Below are positions 1-12,139 of a stretch of DNA of 64,000 nucleotides, piece by piece. The translations under genes and the position numbers were made by a program. The notes beneath the pieces are model-generated. The model did not search any database, had not been told where the DNA came from, and saw nothing but the letters and a program-made list of their open reading frames with translations. Within the stretch, counting starts at the first letter, position 1. Each line of letters begins with the position of its first letter. The stretch is from Tenebrio molitor (taxonomy: Eukaryota; Arthropoda; Insecta; Coleoptera; Tenebrionidae). The stretch is taken from positions 9,548,001 through 9,612,000 of the forward strand of contig NC_091052.1 of NCBI RefSeq assembly GCF_963966145.1, in the 5' to 3' direction.

Positions 1-2943
1 CGGTTTCGGTGAAAAAATTAATTTTATTACCTTTATTTGACATTTTTATTTCTGGATTATTTGATAGCTTTACAACTTCCTAAAAATGAAATATTAACAG
101 CATTAAAAGAATTTTAAATGCTAATCGTGAGAGTCTCGGATTTATCGAGGCAGTCAGGAAGTGTAACAGCGGGTCTGGAGGCGTTAAAATTCATTAAAAA
201 ATTACGACGATGTCGACGGCTTTAAAATGTTTTTACCGGCGAAATGTGCTCGTCATTTCTTCCTAATTAAAAGACACAAATCTTAATCGGAACTAACGTC
301 ACATTTTTACACTATCTACAAGCTCGAACAGCTTTATACCTTCACGTAAAAAATATCCTTTTAACACAAATCATATAATTATGATTGAATCAAACTTTTA
401 ATTAACCTTACTAAAATTTAAAAAAAATTGTATGATGACGCTAACTAATTTTTCCTTTTTTCTGTTAAAAAACTTTTTTTAGTTTTCAGTGCAATCTCTC
501 TGTTGATTGTCATTTCAGAACCTTTCACCATTCAAGGGTTGTCAACTAAGAAATATTTAGATTTTATAACGTACTTTGAAATTTAGAACAATTTTGATTT
601 TCTTTTGCTATCCTTATTACACCACGTGTCAAGAGTTTTTCTTGCGTCTCAGATTTCCTAAACAAGAAATTCATATAACTTACTTTCTAAAACGAATTCT
701 CCGGAAACCGGACGTGGATACCAAAACACCTTAAAATTGTCTCATATATTCCTTTATTGCGGAAAGTTTGTTTACCCTCCGGGAGTCGGGGAAAGGAGTT
801 TCGGCAAACATCATAATAAGATTAAAATAAAAGCTCTTTTGTTAAACATTACATTAAGCTTTGTCATAATCCACTGGAAATGATGACTATACGAGATCTA
901 GAGGAAATTATTTAAGAGGTTATTAATGATCCCTATGATGAGAAGGTAAAGCCTGTTAATTAAATGTGTATTATCAAATTAAGAGTATTTTTCTCGTAGA
1001 AAGTAGGAATTTTTAAAGAAATATTTGGAGGATTCAGTATTCAACAACAAATAAGTCTAGAAAAAATTACAGAAATTTTCAATATTTTATCAAATGTAGT
1101 GTGGGTACAGTTTTAAAAGCAGAAGATATTTTGTGACAAATTTTAAAAATTTACAAATTGTGACAAGGTCGTATTTAAACTTAAACAAAGGTCAGATCCA
1201 ACAATACATTTCCATCTTGGTTCAAAGAAAAATTAAAAAAAAAAAATCCAAAGGAAGTTGCAAGAAAATTAACACTCGAAGATTTAGCGCTTCAAATGTT
1301 GGTTAGATAGTGTAAATAATTTACAATCCTGTATGAGACACTTTATGACTGACGTATTGTGGATCACTCGATGGCAAATTGCTTCCCTAAGAAAATTTAT
1401 CAATTTAGAAAAAAAAACTGAAATTGAAGATGAAGTTGTAAATCATGTTGAGTTTTACGAAACTTATAAAGAGATTTACATCTTCAAAAGAGATGACAGT
1501 GGTTTCAAAAATTATTAACCATCTGAAAATATCTCTAGAACATAATACGTATATCAAAAGCTCATTACGAAACAAAGCAAAATGAAATGTTTTATGTACC
1601 TAAGTAATAACAATTATTTACGAGTATCGTAATATGAAGTTACGATACAAATATCGTATAAATGTTTTATCTATCCATTATTATGGTAAGAAATTATTAA
1701 CAAATGAGAAAAAAACAATATTACACAAACCAAAGTAGTAAAGAGATAAACCAAGAAAATATTAACAATTTATGTTTCTTTATCGAATTAGTGCGGTAAA
1801 GTACCTACTTTGCGACATTCACATGAATGTCATAACGTTTGACATTGCCAGTTGAGAATCATATTAGATATAAATTTTTAAGGATAAATATTAATTTTAC
1901 AACCAAAATAAACAAACTCTTCTCTTTTATTATAATATGTATTTAAGAAACAAAATTTAATTTATTATTATTATTCTGGCTTAGTTAAGTGATTATGTAT
2001 ATTGAAAAAGGTTTTTTGATTAATTCGAAAAAAGAGGACCTCGAGGTATAATAAATCTTGCTATAGATTCAACGTAAACAAAATAAGACTTTTATGACTA
2101 CCAAAACATCAGAATGTACCTCCAGGAATGTAAATACACCAATATATCAAAAACCCTTGCATTCTCATGTGTTTTGGAGAAATCAGATTTGTTGAATTTT
2201 ATCAGTCGACTCTAATTTTATTTTCTAAACAAACAAGTTAATAAAAGTATGACGCCTCCTAATAAATAGTTGTAGGAATAACTGACCCGATATGAAAAAA
2301 AATTTGTGTGTTTTGTGATTGAATTGCAGTATTCAAATAATAAACATTCTCATTGCAAGTCAGCTAGCGTAAAACGAATGTCGACACATAAAACAAGTCT
2401 TCTTTATCTTCTTTGATTGAAAACGGTACTGTACATTTGTGCCAGGGTCAAACCATTACCAGGAATAAAAGTGGCGTACGTCTAAGTCGAATTATCCAAT
2501 TACGGTCATTTTCGAGCATTGTTGCTAATCTCACGCCATTTTCCCACAAGATGATAGCAATAAAGAAGTTTATTATTACTGTTAACGTGTCGGTAGAAAT
2601 GATCAAATTGTTTGTTTTACAAAGCCTGTTGTACATTTCTAGAAGTAATATCCGTGAAATGTGCCAGAAAATACAGTTTCGGTTTAGCTCATGAGATGTA
2701 TTTAAATTTCTGATTCGCGAAACAACTCTAGGAGCTCCTCTCACTCGACAACATTTCCGAAAGACAGCTTGCGCCCAAATGCACTCAATTCCTTTCCACC
2801 GATTAATTTATTTTCTTGCTTGTGTATTCTACTCCGTTTGTTTTCTTTGAAAACAATTAAGTCGGAAAAACAAAAGAATAAACAATAACAGTGTGTCTCT
2901 CGAGATGCGCCGACCCGGAGAGTTTCCCGAACTAATCACCGAC

Positions 2944-3002
2944 CCGACTTGTACAATTCTCAGACTGTACAGACTGTACAGTTCTCAGACTGTACAAGTC
3001 GG
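2944..3002. repeat. Palindrome with internal ACTGTACA repeats
   Basis: Arms CCGACTTGTACA (2944-2955) and TGTACAAGTCGG (2991-3002) are perfectly complementary. Between them the word ACTGTACA occurs twice, with flanking TTCTCAG words on both sides. It could form a hairpin in DNA or RNA. No transposon ends or target duplication were recognised. Confidence 0.6.
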
Positions 3003-6000
3003 GGGGTTGATGTACACACATGGTGGAGCTCAATCGTTCACAATATTTGCAATAAACACCGAAATTATTTACTTAAGCTTTCGTAAACACACTCCCGTTA
3101 ATGAATTCAAGTTCTTTGTTACACAGTGAGGTGTAAAACAATACGGGCGGATTAATCGGAACGGCGTATAACACACTCCCATCGATCTACATCTGCGAAT
3201 TCGACACTGTTATTCTAGTGGATGAAAGAGAACGGAGGAAAACACGTGAGAAAAGTCTCATTGTAATTTACAATTTTTGTCGGCGTGTCGTATGGGCATC
3301 GAGCTAATATTAGAGCAGTTGCTGGAATGGAGTTGGGCCGTGGGCGACCCCTGCCCATTGTTGTTACAGGTGCTGCGCCACTTGTTTCTCTTGGCAATCA
3401 ACTTCCTTATCGTATCATGCTAAATATGAATCCTGCGGCTCTAATAACATGCGAGGAATTTGCATTGACAGTCGAAATCTTGAGGGGGAGCTGGTGTGGT
3501 GGAGTGCGTATAATTTTTGCCGAATTATCTGCTGGAGAAAATTCATTAAGGAAAAGCGTGGACTCAGGTAAACTGTGAAACTGATCACGCAGTCTCTTTA
3601 TGGAGATTGATATCTCTGTCACGCTCAACCTCATTAAGTCCCGACTGGAAAGAATTGTTGGTTTTTAGGGTTCTCTAACTCCCTCAGGATTATTACATCT
3701 GTTCGGGACAGTTTCGGGGCTTTAACAGATAGTACCGGTGCAGGGAAAAAATCTGGAAAAAGGTGGGCGCCTTTCCACTCTTCAATAAACAACAAACCTA
3801 CATAGAAGACGTGATTTAACAACATCTAAAAAGCGAGTTTCGGTGTTTAGTTACAAGTGTCGGTAGGCGGAGGAGTCGACCTCTTCATACAACACTTTGC
3901 GTCCGTTCTTTCACATTTTGAATGATTACTTTTACTATGCGCGTCCCACACCTTACGCTTGCGACTTCCCACTATGACAGCTTGTTGAATGCATTTATTC
4001 ATTCATCCATTCATCAGCACCACTTATCCTCGCCATAATAGTAATTTATGGACATAATTATTTCGTCGAAAAATCGTCGCCGATTATTATCATCGCTTTT
4101 CGACGGCGCAATCGTTGCGTTCTGTTGCGTTACGCGTGTATCCGACTAGTTACACGTGTATGAGGCAATTAAGGTAGCTCCTGCGTTGTTTTAGTTTGAA
4201 TTGGCTTGCGTAGGTTAAATGTTACTGGTTTTGCAGTAAACTTAATTAATCGGAAAATTTAGTGTGTGGAAATCGTGGACCGCTGTGGTTTATATTCATG
4301 CAGTTGTCGTTTATAATCGCTAAATTTAACGAAACTAAAAGAGAATGGGGCGCTTTTGCAGGAATTCGTTTAATTGGCCGCGTTTACGGCAGGGGAGTGC
4401 TCATTATTGCCCCGAAAACTTCCAAATCTAATTCGCGAATAATTGAAATTAATGATTTTTATTGCGGAAAAATGCGCTCCGATGCGGCTTAGATGAAGTC
4501 TTAAAGGGTCCCGCAACGAAACATGTAATTATTTCGGCGTTTTCTTGTAGCTCATTTGTTAGTGTCACCGTAGATTCCTAGATAAATCTGAAATGGTAAT
4601 TCGACTTGCACTCTCCTACAATATATTTATTCCATTCCGACCTTATAAAGCTCGGAATTTATTCATCACAGACGCTCAGAAATAGCTCGAAAATACACTA
4701 ATTAGACAAAACATTTCTGATTTAATCTGATCGAATGTCAATATCATTCATCGATAAACTTTCCTGTTCCGCAAAGCTTTTCTAAGAAATTTAATATTCA
4801 GACCAACCATTACCTGCAAATAAATTTCCGAGTTGCCACCAACAAGATACAAACTTGTTTTGTTGTGCGCCTTCAACCACTGGAAATGAATTCTAAAACT
4901 TTTCACAACGATATAAAAGAGTTCTTCGTCTGAATTAAAAAACAAAAATTATGTACAGTGTAAAACACTGTTGCTCCCTTGTTTGCCTCCAAGTTAATCC
5001 CGCAAGCGGGAAGTTTTAAGATTGTTGCACACTAAACTATGTGCACGTTTTGACAGCTTGTAAATCATCTCCACAAAGTTGGAACTGATTTTTATAAAAT
5101 TAAATAACTCAAATCTAGACCGTCGAGAATAAAATTGGACGATTTCACCAACAACTTTTCTTGGGAATAAAACAAATGAACAGAATTGTCTCGAGAGTGG
5201 GGGAAGCTCCTGGAGATATTAAGGCAGGCGTCCACTAGCTCGAATTGTACGCACCAGTTTTCGCAAATATTTAACAAACTGTAATTTTGCAGTATCTTGT
5301 AAAAATTTTTTTGTTTGCAGTTGATAAAAAAATAAATGAAGGTTGTGTCACTTCCAACCCGGCTCAGATCTGCATCTTAAGAAATTAATTCTAATATATT
5401 GACGATGATGGTGACACGCGAAACCGCTTGCCACGTTCTTGTTACCCTTTTTTGTCATCACCTTAATTCGAAACAGCGGATTTATCCACGACGAAATGGA
5501 GATGTTTGCGATTATAATATGTTCATTTGATAGGCTTATTTGAATTTTATGCAAATATTGAAAGTAATAAGCTGTATTGATGTTTCGCCCACAGCCGCCG
5601 CCCACCTAGGGTCATCACAATCAGATGGATTGCTACCAGACGTACGTAACCGTTCAATTATACTCCGAATAAATAATATCCTTAAATCCGTGTTGGCGAG
5701 TCCTTAGTGGCACCCCCTGCTGGTTTATTCCCATTAAAACCTGTATTTATTGCAAATTACTCAAGAGATTCTTATTAAAGTGCGTCATGGGAGGCGCAGC
5801 TGCCCCTACGGGGAACTTCATTACACCGTGCCTCCCCTCTCGGGGCCATCTTGGCGATGGCGCTTCCCCTCTGGCGCCATTGTTGGGATTTAATTGGTAA
5901 AAATGAGCAAAATTGCTGTCCGTACAAAGGGGAAAACGTAATCGCAGTCTTAATGGTGCAGTTAATTTGTATAATTAATTACGGACGCGAGTGAGTGCTT

Positions 6001-7252
6001 CACGACCAGTTTATGTGCAGGATCTCTCGCAAGAACTGAAACACCTCGGCAAATAGATTTGTAATGTCGGTCGTAAATCGGCCTATATCATAAATAAGTA
6101 CCTCATAAATGTTGCATTCGTGACGTATGGCTGTGGAAATTGTTTTTAAATATGCTCAGAATGCGTACGTTACCTACTATGTTGCAATAAGTGTCATTGT
6201 TTTATGGAGTGATAATTCACGACGCAAAGGAAATGCAGCTAACAAAGCAGTTCTTTTCCTCTTGTCGTCTCATGTGTTGTCGCTAATCTGTCGAAGGTGT
6301 TTTCCTAATAAAACCAAGAAAAGGACGGATAAATACGTATTGATTATTGAATTATCTCACATATCTGCTTTGGCTGGAGACGAGTATGCATGCAATCCTG
6401 TGCTATGGAATTCAGCCAAGAAAACTTAACGTGCAGGAATTTAGCTTCAAGACAAACTATAATTATATATAATTAAATTATATGAGTGTACGTGGTTCTG
6501 GGAAAAGTCAATTCGTAACCAATTTTTCCTGCAACAAAAACTAAAGCATCAATTGCTGCGCTGTTGCGGAATTCGAGAGTATTGTGCCCATTGTGGAGAA
6601 TTTTAAAACGTTCGTGGATACAACTCCTTTTATTTTTACTACTGAGCCATAAGCTTGTTAAAAATTTCCATGTTGATTTCAATTCTTCAGGGACTCCTAC
6701 GGAAATCGTTTCAATTAACTTTTTAGTCTTCATTCGAAAGTTTTATTTGTGAAAGGGTAGAAAAATTATTTGATAAAATGATCAAGGCGGTTGTAATTAT
6801 TAATATTGTTATGCAGAAGTCAAAAATTCGCTAGTGATACATTAAGGTTTAAAATCTCTTTCCTTTACAAATAAATATATCTTTTAGGAACCCTTAATGA
6901 GAACGGTAATTTTACGTACTTATAATCGGACCAAAAGTAACTCTTTTTCGGACGCTGGCCGTGGCGCCATCTGTTGGTCTGTTTAGTAAGTTTGCAACGA
7001 AACCGACAAAACCGATAATTGTCCTGTCACCATAAATTACGTAAATAAGTAATGGTATTGCAAATAGTAAATTCCTAGTTTTGTTAGCAAGCTGATAACA
7101 AATAGTATAAAAAAATATGTTAATATGTATTAACAAATTTATCTGTGTATGTATTTGAAAAAGGTAGATACAAAATTAATTTGTAATTTTCCCAATGATG
7201 TCTTTTGCTTTGTAGTTCGTGCGGTCGCCTAAAAAACTGAATGTGCACCTCT

Positions 7253-7348
7253 GCCAAAAAGTGCCTTTTGTCCTCGCCTGTTTTCAAGCCTCGGCTGCGC
7301 CTCGGCCAGAAAACTCAAACTCGAGCACAAAAGATGCACTTTTTGGCC
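7253..7348. repeat. GC-rich foldback hairpin element
   Basis: The left arm reads GCCAAAAAGTGCCTTTTGTC and the right arm GCACAAAAGATGCACTTTTT followed by GGCC. They pair with a few mismatches around a loop rich in CTCGGC and GCCTCGG words. The element is much richer in GC than its surroundings. It resembles other arm-loop-arm palindromes in this window (12024, 25401, 31638), which suggests small foldback mobile elements. No coding capacity is seen. Confidence 0.55.
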
Positions 7349-7639
7349 TTGATACACAAATAACAATTTTTAAATACAGGAAATCCTAATGGTGTTAATA
7401 TTTGCATAAGATTATTTTCAAAACTAAACTCACATTTGTTTGCACATTGATTCATTTTTTATTTTTTTTTTTGTTCCTGGGAGAAATAACATCCATTGTG
7501 TCATTTTAAATCTCTCAAAAATAATTTGTTTATCTTAGAATTAATCAAAGTATGTAGTAAATTCGGAGTACCACTCATTAATTATTTATTGAGGAAAGGA
7601 TACTGACATCATTGCGGTAAATAATTAAATCACTTTTCC

Positions 7640-8500
7640 TGTAGTGACGTCAAAACTGGACTAAATTAAGTATTACTTGGTAACGCACAACAAAGGCTAG
7701 TCGCTCTAATCCGCGACACTCCTTTTACTTTCCTCAGCCAAACATTTTTGTGCAATTACTTGAACGACACGTTAAATCTTTATTAAAGCTTCCAACGCCG
7801 ATCACGTAAATTTATTATTATTTATTCATAACCAGTAATGGGGTCTATTGACGTCACCGGGGTAAATTATATCCGATTTTTAATTTCATTCCCTGACGTC
7901 ACAACCTCACTAAAATTTAATGCAGGACCCAGGCATTACGGGAATTAACCTGTCGCGTACAATATTAGCTGATTTAATCTACGACTCCCGTTTAGTTGAT
8001 CTTGGACGTTAACCACGCCACACCACCTAAACTGGGTCCGCATTCGTGATTTTTTCTCTCTCCGTAATAAATCAATAAAACCTTGAAAGATTTAATTAAT
8101 TACAACAGATGAAATAATAAAAAATGTAAACAGTATTGTCACCATTGAGGATTCTGAAGCCGAGGGGTTGGTTGGGTAATTATTTATGAAAAAGGAGGGC
8201 TCTTGTGACGTCAGTGCCCTAAATATTTCTTTAACACTCTGACGTGACATCAAGGGGCGTTTGAAATTTAGGATGCGACACTGCGTCCGTTCTAATTGTC
8301 TTGGTGGCGGTCCGGTCTAATCCGCGACTTCCGTTCGGTTCATCACAGCTAAATGAGTTGTACAGTAATTTTGCAATGAATTAAAGCGATAAAAAACATA
8401 AATAGAATTTAGCATCATAATAAAGATCTGTGAGCCGACCGCGTAAATTAATAGTTACTCAAATAACAGCTTTTTAATTAATGTTTGACATTATTATTAT
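7640..8500. promoter_or_regulatory. Cluster of CREB/ATF-type sites in a degenerate ~300-bp repeat
   Basis: The perfect palindromic octamer TGACGTCA occurs at 7645, 7849, 7894 and 8206, with a TGACGTGA variant at 8240. A second word, TCTAATCCGCGAC, occurs at 7705 and 8316, with a degraded copy near 7973. A third shared segment (a GCCGAYCRCGTAAATT-like word) lies near 7795 and 8436. Together they suggest two or three diverged copies of a unit of roughly 300 bp. TGACGTCA is the full CREB/ATF (bZIP) consensus. A role as an intronic enhancer of the minus-strand gene is inference. Confidence 0.45.
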
Positions 8501-9796
8501 CGTCGGAATTACTCGCAGTTTAATTTGTTACTATCAAATGTAAATAATAATTTCCGATCAGTTTTATTAATGTACCTGTTTGTGTACATTTCGAATGATT
8601 AATTTCGTAGTTTCGGAGGAGTGTCGAATGGAATTGTGCAAAAAATTGTAAAAACTATAAAGAGCAGAGACGTGCGCCAAGAGTTTTTCAGAGTGGGTGT
8701 GTATGGAGGTTTATCATACATTTTCATGATCTGCTAATAAATGTCTATTCAAATTAGCAAGCGAACAAGATAGCAAATTAACCAGTTAAAGAGCAGGATA
8801 ATAATTTATACACGTTTTAAAGAATATGACATAATATTAGGCTGGACTCGGGAGTTAATTGATGATGGCTGATTTTATTTAATTAAGTGTGCGTAGTTTT
8901 TGTTGCAAAACGAGTGAATTCAGATGGTGTTTCTGTAATTCGATAAAATGGGATTTTTAGCATCCTGCATTTCTAAAAATAGGATTTATTAATAATGGGA
9001 GTAACTCGTCGGTCCTATTTATAAAACAAACGGTTACATTGCAAATTGTGATTGAAATGCTTGTTGTTGTAAGACACTCGTAAATTACATTTCGTATTTA
9101 GCGGTGGGTTAGGTTTGAGTCATGATACATTTAAAAATACATAAACCATAATTACGACCAATTATATTTTTATTGGTGCATAAGAAGGAGAGGAGCGAAT
9201 AAATTATAAAATTTTCTATCTGTTTTCGTGTTTGTTTAACGTACTTGAATGGTTAAACATTAAACAGAAAAAGAAACTATAAATAATCAGATGAATCAAC
9301 CGAAATAAACATCAATAAAGTTGTTTTCGGTTTACCTAGAAGTCGGGGCCACAATAAAATGTATTTTGAAAATTTTGCAAAAAGTGCCGTTCACAGGTTA
9401 AAGGAGTGCAATGCGTGCAACGAGCACGCACGCATTTGCATGGCGACTTTTCCGGTTGTTATGAATGGCGATTATAATTTTGAACGGTGGCGTTCGCACC
9501 TGGCAAAGTTTTTCCGCTTTTCCGCGCCCAATTAGTGGCGATTCAAATAATTTTTTACGTTTCGCACAATTTTAAGTGGCCATTAAAATGCTGTACGCGC
9601 GTTCTTAATTCCGGTTTTAGGGGCGCAACAATTTCGGAAGAACAATTAAAAACGCGCATCCACCTGCGTGCCCCAAATGAATAATAAGATACGATTTCGA
9701 GCTGGATTAGCCACGCCGCACTAATCTAACCTCCAATTAGAAAAAAATTATGTTTTAATTATCGACTGAATTAATCTAAATAATAATACCACTCAC
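8501..9796. other. Gene-free stretch beside the signal-peptide exon
   Basis: AT-rich sequence with no domain-bearing frame. It is immediately downstream of the minus-strand exon at 9797-9896 in its transcription direction, so it would be intron. The complement of ACTCAC at 9791-9796 supplies the GTGAGT donor of that exon. Confidence 0.5.
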
Positions 9797-9896
9797 CTGT
9801 ACAGGTCTTGTCCGCGTTGGTTGCGCAAGTGGCGAAGAAAAGCAGGAAGGAAATCCAATGCCACTTGAAGGGGTTGGGAGGGGCCCCCGGGCCCAT
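9797..9896 (-). CDS. First coding exon with signal peptide, secreted or membrane protein (partial)
   Basis: On the minus strand an ATG at 9896-9894, in a good insect start context (AAAAATGG), opens a 33-codon exon plus one base. The reading is MGPGAPPNPFKWHW, then a hydrophobic core ISFLLFFATCA, then TNADKTCT. This is a typical signal peptide, likely cleaved near TNA|DK. The exon ends in CAG|GTGAGT, a perfect donor, in phase 1. It is GC-rich against AT-rich flanks. The remaining exons must lie to the left and were not found within 9.8 kb, so a long first intron is implied. The mature start D-K-T-C-T-(G/A/V/D/E) is compatible with the C-x-G of an EGF-receptor N-terminus or with an LDL-receptor class A module, but cannot decide between them. 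Only 34 residues support this call. Confidence 0.5.
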
Positions 9897-11158
9897 TTTT
9901 CCTGGTGTTTAATAAGCCGAGTGTCGCACTTTGTCGCCGGCAAAAATCATGGTAAACTGTCGAAATAAATTGGAATATTAGCCGATGTGTGTGCACACTT
10001 GACCCATTGAGTGGGCGATTATCTGCAAAGTTATTGGGCCAATAGGATATGTTTACATGCCACATCATACGCAAATTATTAGACGGGTCTGCGATGGCCC
10101 ATTGAACGCCAACGACACATCAAAATATTTAATCAATTTGTGCGGAATCGAAAACGCATTCTAATTTCGTTTCATTTATTTTAACACATCTCGCAAATTA
10201 TTTCGCCGCTTTTAATGCTTACCACACATGACTGTGCACAAATGAAATTGCATTTGCTGCTGGAAAGGCCCCGGTTAAATTCGGAATGGTCCATTATCGC
10301 GGCTTTTTTGCCAACGAGGGAGTGCTGCTTTCCTTGTATTTTTGCACCATTCAAAAATTAACCTTCAGGTGTTCACTTTCGTAGAAAAATAGGTAAATTT
10401 TGAATGTGACTGGCGCTAAAAATTCAACGCGGGCTGAGATTGTATAATTAGTTTCGGTCGTGAATAGAACTTTAATGGTAAGCTATAAAGAGTCTGGTTT
10501 AAATTCTGATCAGTTGCGTGTTACGGCTTAGTTGGTTCAATTGAAATTTTGACAATCTCGAGTGAAGTCGTAAAAATTAATCTCAATGGAAAAATTGACC
10601 TTGCGGAGAAACTGGATGTAATTCCGGACATGTTTAAAACATTTTAAAACCCATTATTTTATCTATTTTAAATGACGGGTGGTACTGAAGAAAATTTTAA
10701 TGAAGGATCCTAGTTTTCAGCAGCAGATCAAATTATTTATTTAATCCACAAAAATTTACATTGTTTCCTAAACATTTTCACTGCAGAAACATGTAAATTA
10801 CTGTTCTGTTGTGTTTGTTACGAGTAAAAATAATAAAGACACATGAATTAAAATTTTTATTAATAATATTTTATTAAAAAAATATACATATGTATATAGC
10901 ATTGCATGGCGTAGTTTTCTGTGATTACCCTTCTAGAGTATTTTGTAAGGATTAGGACCAGTTTTACATTTGTTTTTAATTTTTGATGTTGAGAATAAGG
11001 ACAAAAATAGTAGATTACATAAATATCATTAAGAGTAATTCGAAAAAATCCTAGATATCGCTTTTCGATCCAAGAAATTCAAATATAAAGCCTCGAATAA
11101 CACAAAATTCAAAAAAATCTACTTATCAAAATGCAATTAAAAAAGGAATATAATAGTA
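9897..11158. other. Putative 5'UTR/promoter of the minus-strand gene, then AT-rich intergenic DNA
   Basis: The few hundred bases right of 9896 would be 5'UTR and promoter if the exon is correct. I see no clear TATA box or initiator that fixes the start. Beyond about 10.4 kb the sequence is AT-rich without coding signal. Confidence 0.35.
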
Positions 11159-12014
11159 CAGAGAGCGGCAAAAGTATGGAATAAATTCCTTAAAAATTAA
11201 ACAATTTTTTTTTTCAAAAAATTTTTTGGACAAGTCAATTTTAGTTTATAAAAATATATGTTTTAGTACCAAAGAAAATTCCAAGCAGTCATTTGTTTTC
11301 GAGTGATGACGTCATCGCTACTTTTTTTAAATGGAAACCCCCTATTACTTTCTTGATTCTGATTGCCCTTTTAATTGTCTAAATGACAGTACATATAAAA
11401 ATTTTGTTATCTTAAATTTTATAACGAACAAAAACAAGTCAAAAAAAAATAGGTAAATCAAACAGTCAAATGTTACTGTCAATTTCATTCGTATGTGTTA
11501 TTTGTTTTACAAAACGTTTTCGAAAATGACTCAGTTAACAGAAACACAACGTATAGAAATTTTAATTTTGATTGGGTGTGGGGATAAAACTACATAAAAC
11601 TAAAGCAGCGGGAATTTCTTCATAAACTTGCTTATTGTCAAGAAGCTGGGGGATGGCAATTCGAAGATTTAATTCCATAATTTTAAGTACTTACTAACAC
11701 AGTTTTTGACTTGTTTTTGATCGTTATAAAATTTATTTTTTCCAACTTTATTATTTTATTTCTCAACAACAAAATTTTTATACTGGCGTCTAGACAATTA
11801 AAAGGGCTATCAGAATCAAGAAAAAAAATAGGGGGTTTCCATTTAAAAAAACTACCGTTGACGTCATAACTCGAAAACAAATGACTGCTTGGAATTTTCT
11901 TTTGTATTAAAATATGTATTTTTATAAACTAAAATTGACCTGTCCAAAGATTTTTTTCAAAAAAAAATGTGTTTAATTTTTAATGAATTTATTCCATACT
12001 TTTGCCGCTCATTG
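11159..12014. mobile_element. Non-autonomous mariner/IS630-type element with ~240-bp inverted repeats
   Basis: The left end CAGAGAGCGGCAAAAGTATG and the inverse of the right end CAATGAGCGGCAAAAGTATG continue as near-identical arms for about 240 bases. A TA lies at both borders (11157-11158 and 12015-12016), as expected of Tc1/mariner target duplications. Between the arms is a short remnant of a transposase start (see 11526-11597), so the element is an internally deleted derivative that depends on a transposase from elsewhere. Each arm also carries one TGACGTCA octamer (11306 and 11859). Confidence 0.8.
11526..11597 (+). pseudogene. Transposase N-terminal remnant (IS630/mariner type)
   Basis: The 23 residues begin MTQLTETQRIEILILIGCGD and run into a stop three codons later. 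This resembles the start of the helix-turn-helix region of insect IS630/mariner-like transposases, which often begin with LTE-QRIEIL-MIGYGDR. The catalytic domain is absent and the following sequence is deleted or scrambled, so the copy cannot make transposase. The family assignment comes from remembered motif similarity only. Confidence 0.5.
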
Positions 12015-12023
12015 TATATTAAA

Positions 12024-12133
12024 GAACGAGTTTCATAAGGGTTGATTTAGCACACGAGTCCCAAGTGTAGAAAACGAGCCGTAGGGGAGTTTTCTATGGA
12101 ACGTGTGAACCATTGCCCTTATAAAACGAGTTT
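12024..12133. repeat. Foldback palindrome next to the mariner-type element
   Basis: The left arm GAACGAGTTTCATAAGGGTT and the right arm AACCATTGCCCTTATAAAAC plus GAG are complementary with small gaps. A second inner pair (AGCACACG against CGTGTGAA) continues the stem. It starts ten bases after the end of the 11159-12014 element. No coding capacity. Confidence 0.5.
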
Positions 12134-12139
12134 TTTATG

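Larger units (their letters stand above)
1..7600. other. Gene-free AT-rich stretch, probable intron of the minus-strand gene
   Basis: No frame here has both coding character and a recognisable domain. The open frames are short, AT-driven and lack conserved motifs. If the signal-peptide exon at 9797-9896 is real, this stretch lies downstream of it on the minus strand and would be its first intron or beyond. Two small palindromes inside it are listed separately. A weak exon-like segment on the minus strand at 4814-4879 is discussed under findings. Confidence 0.5.
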
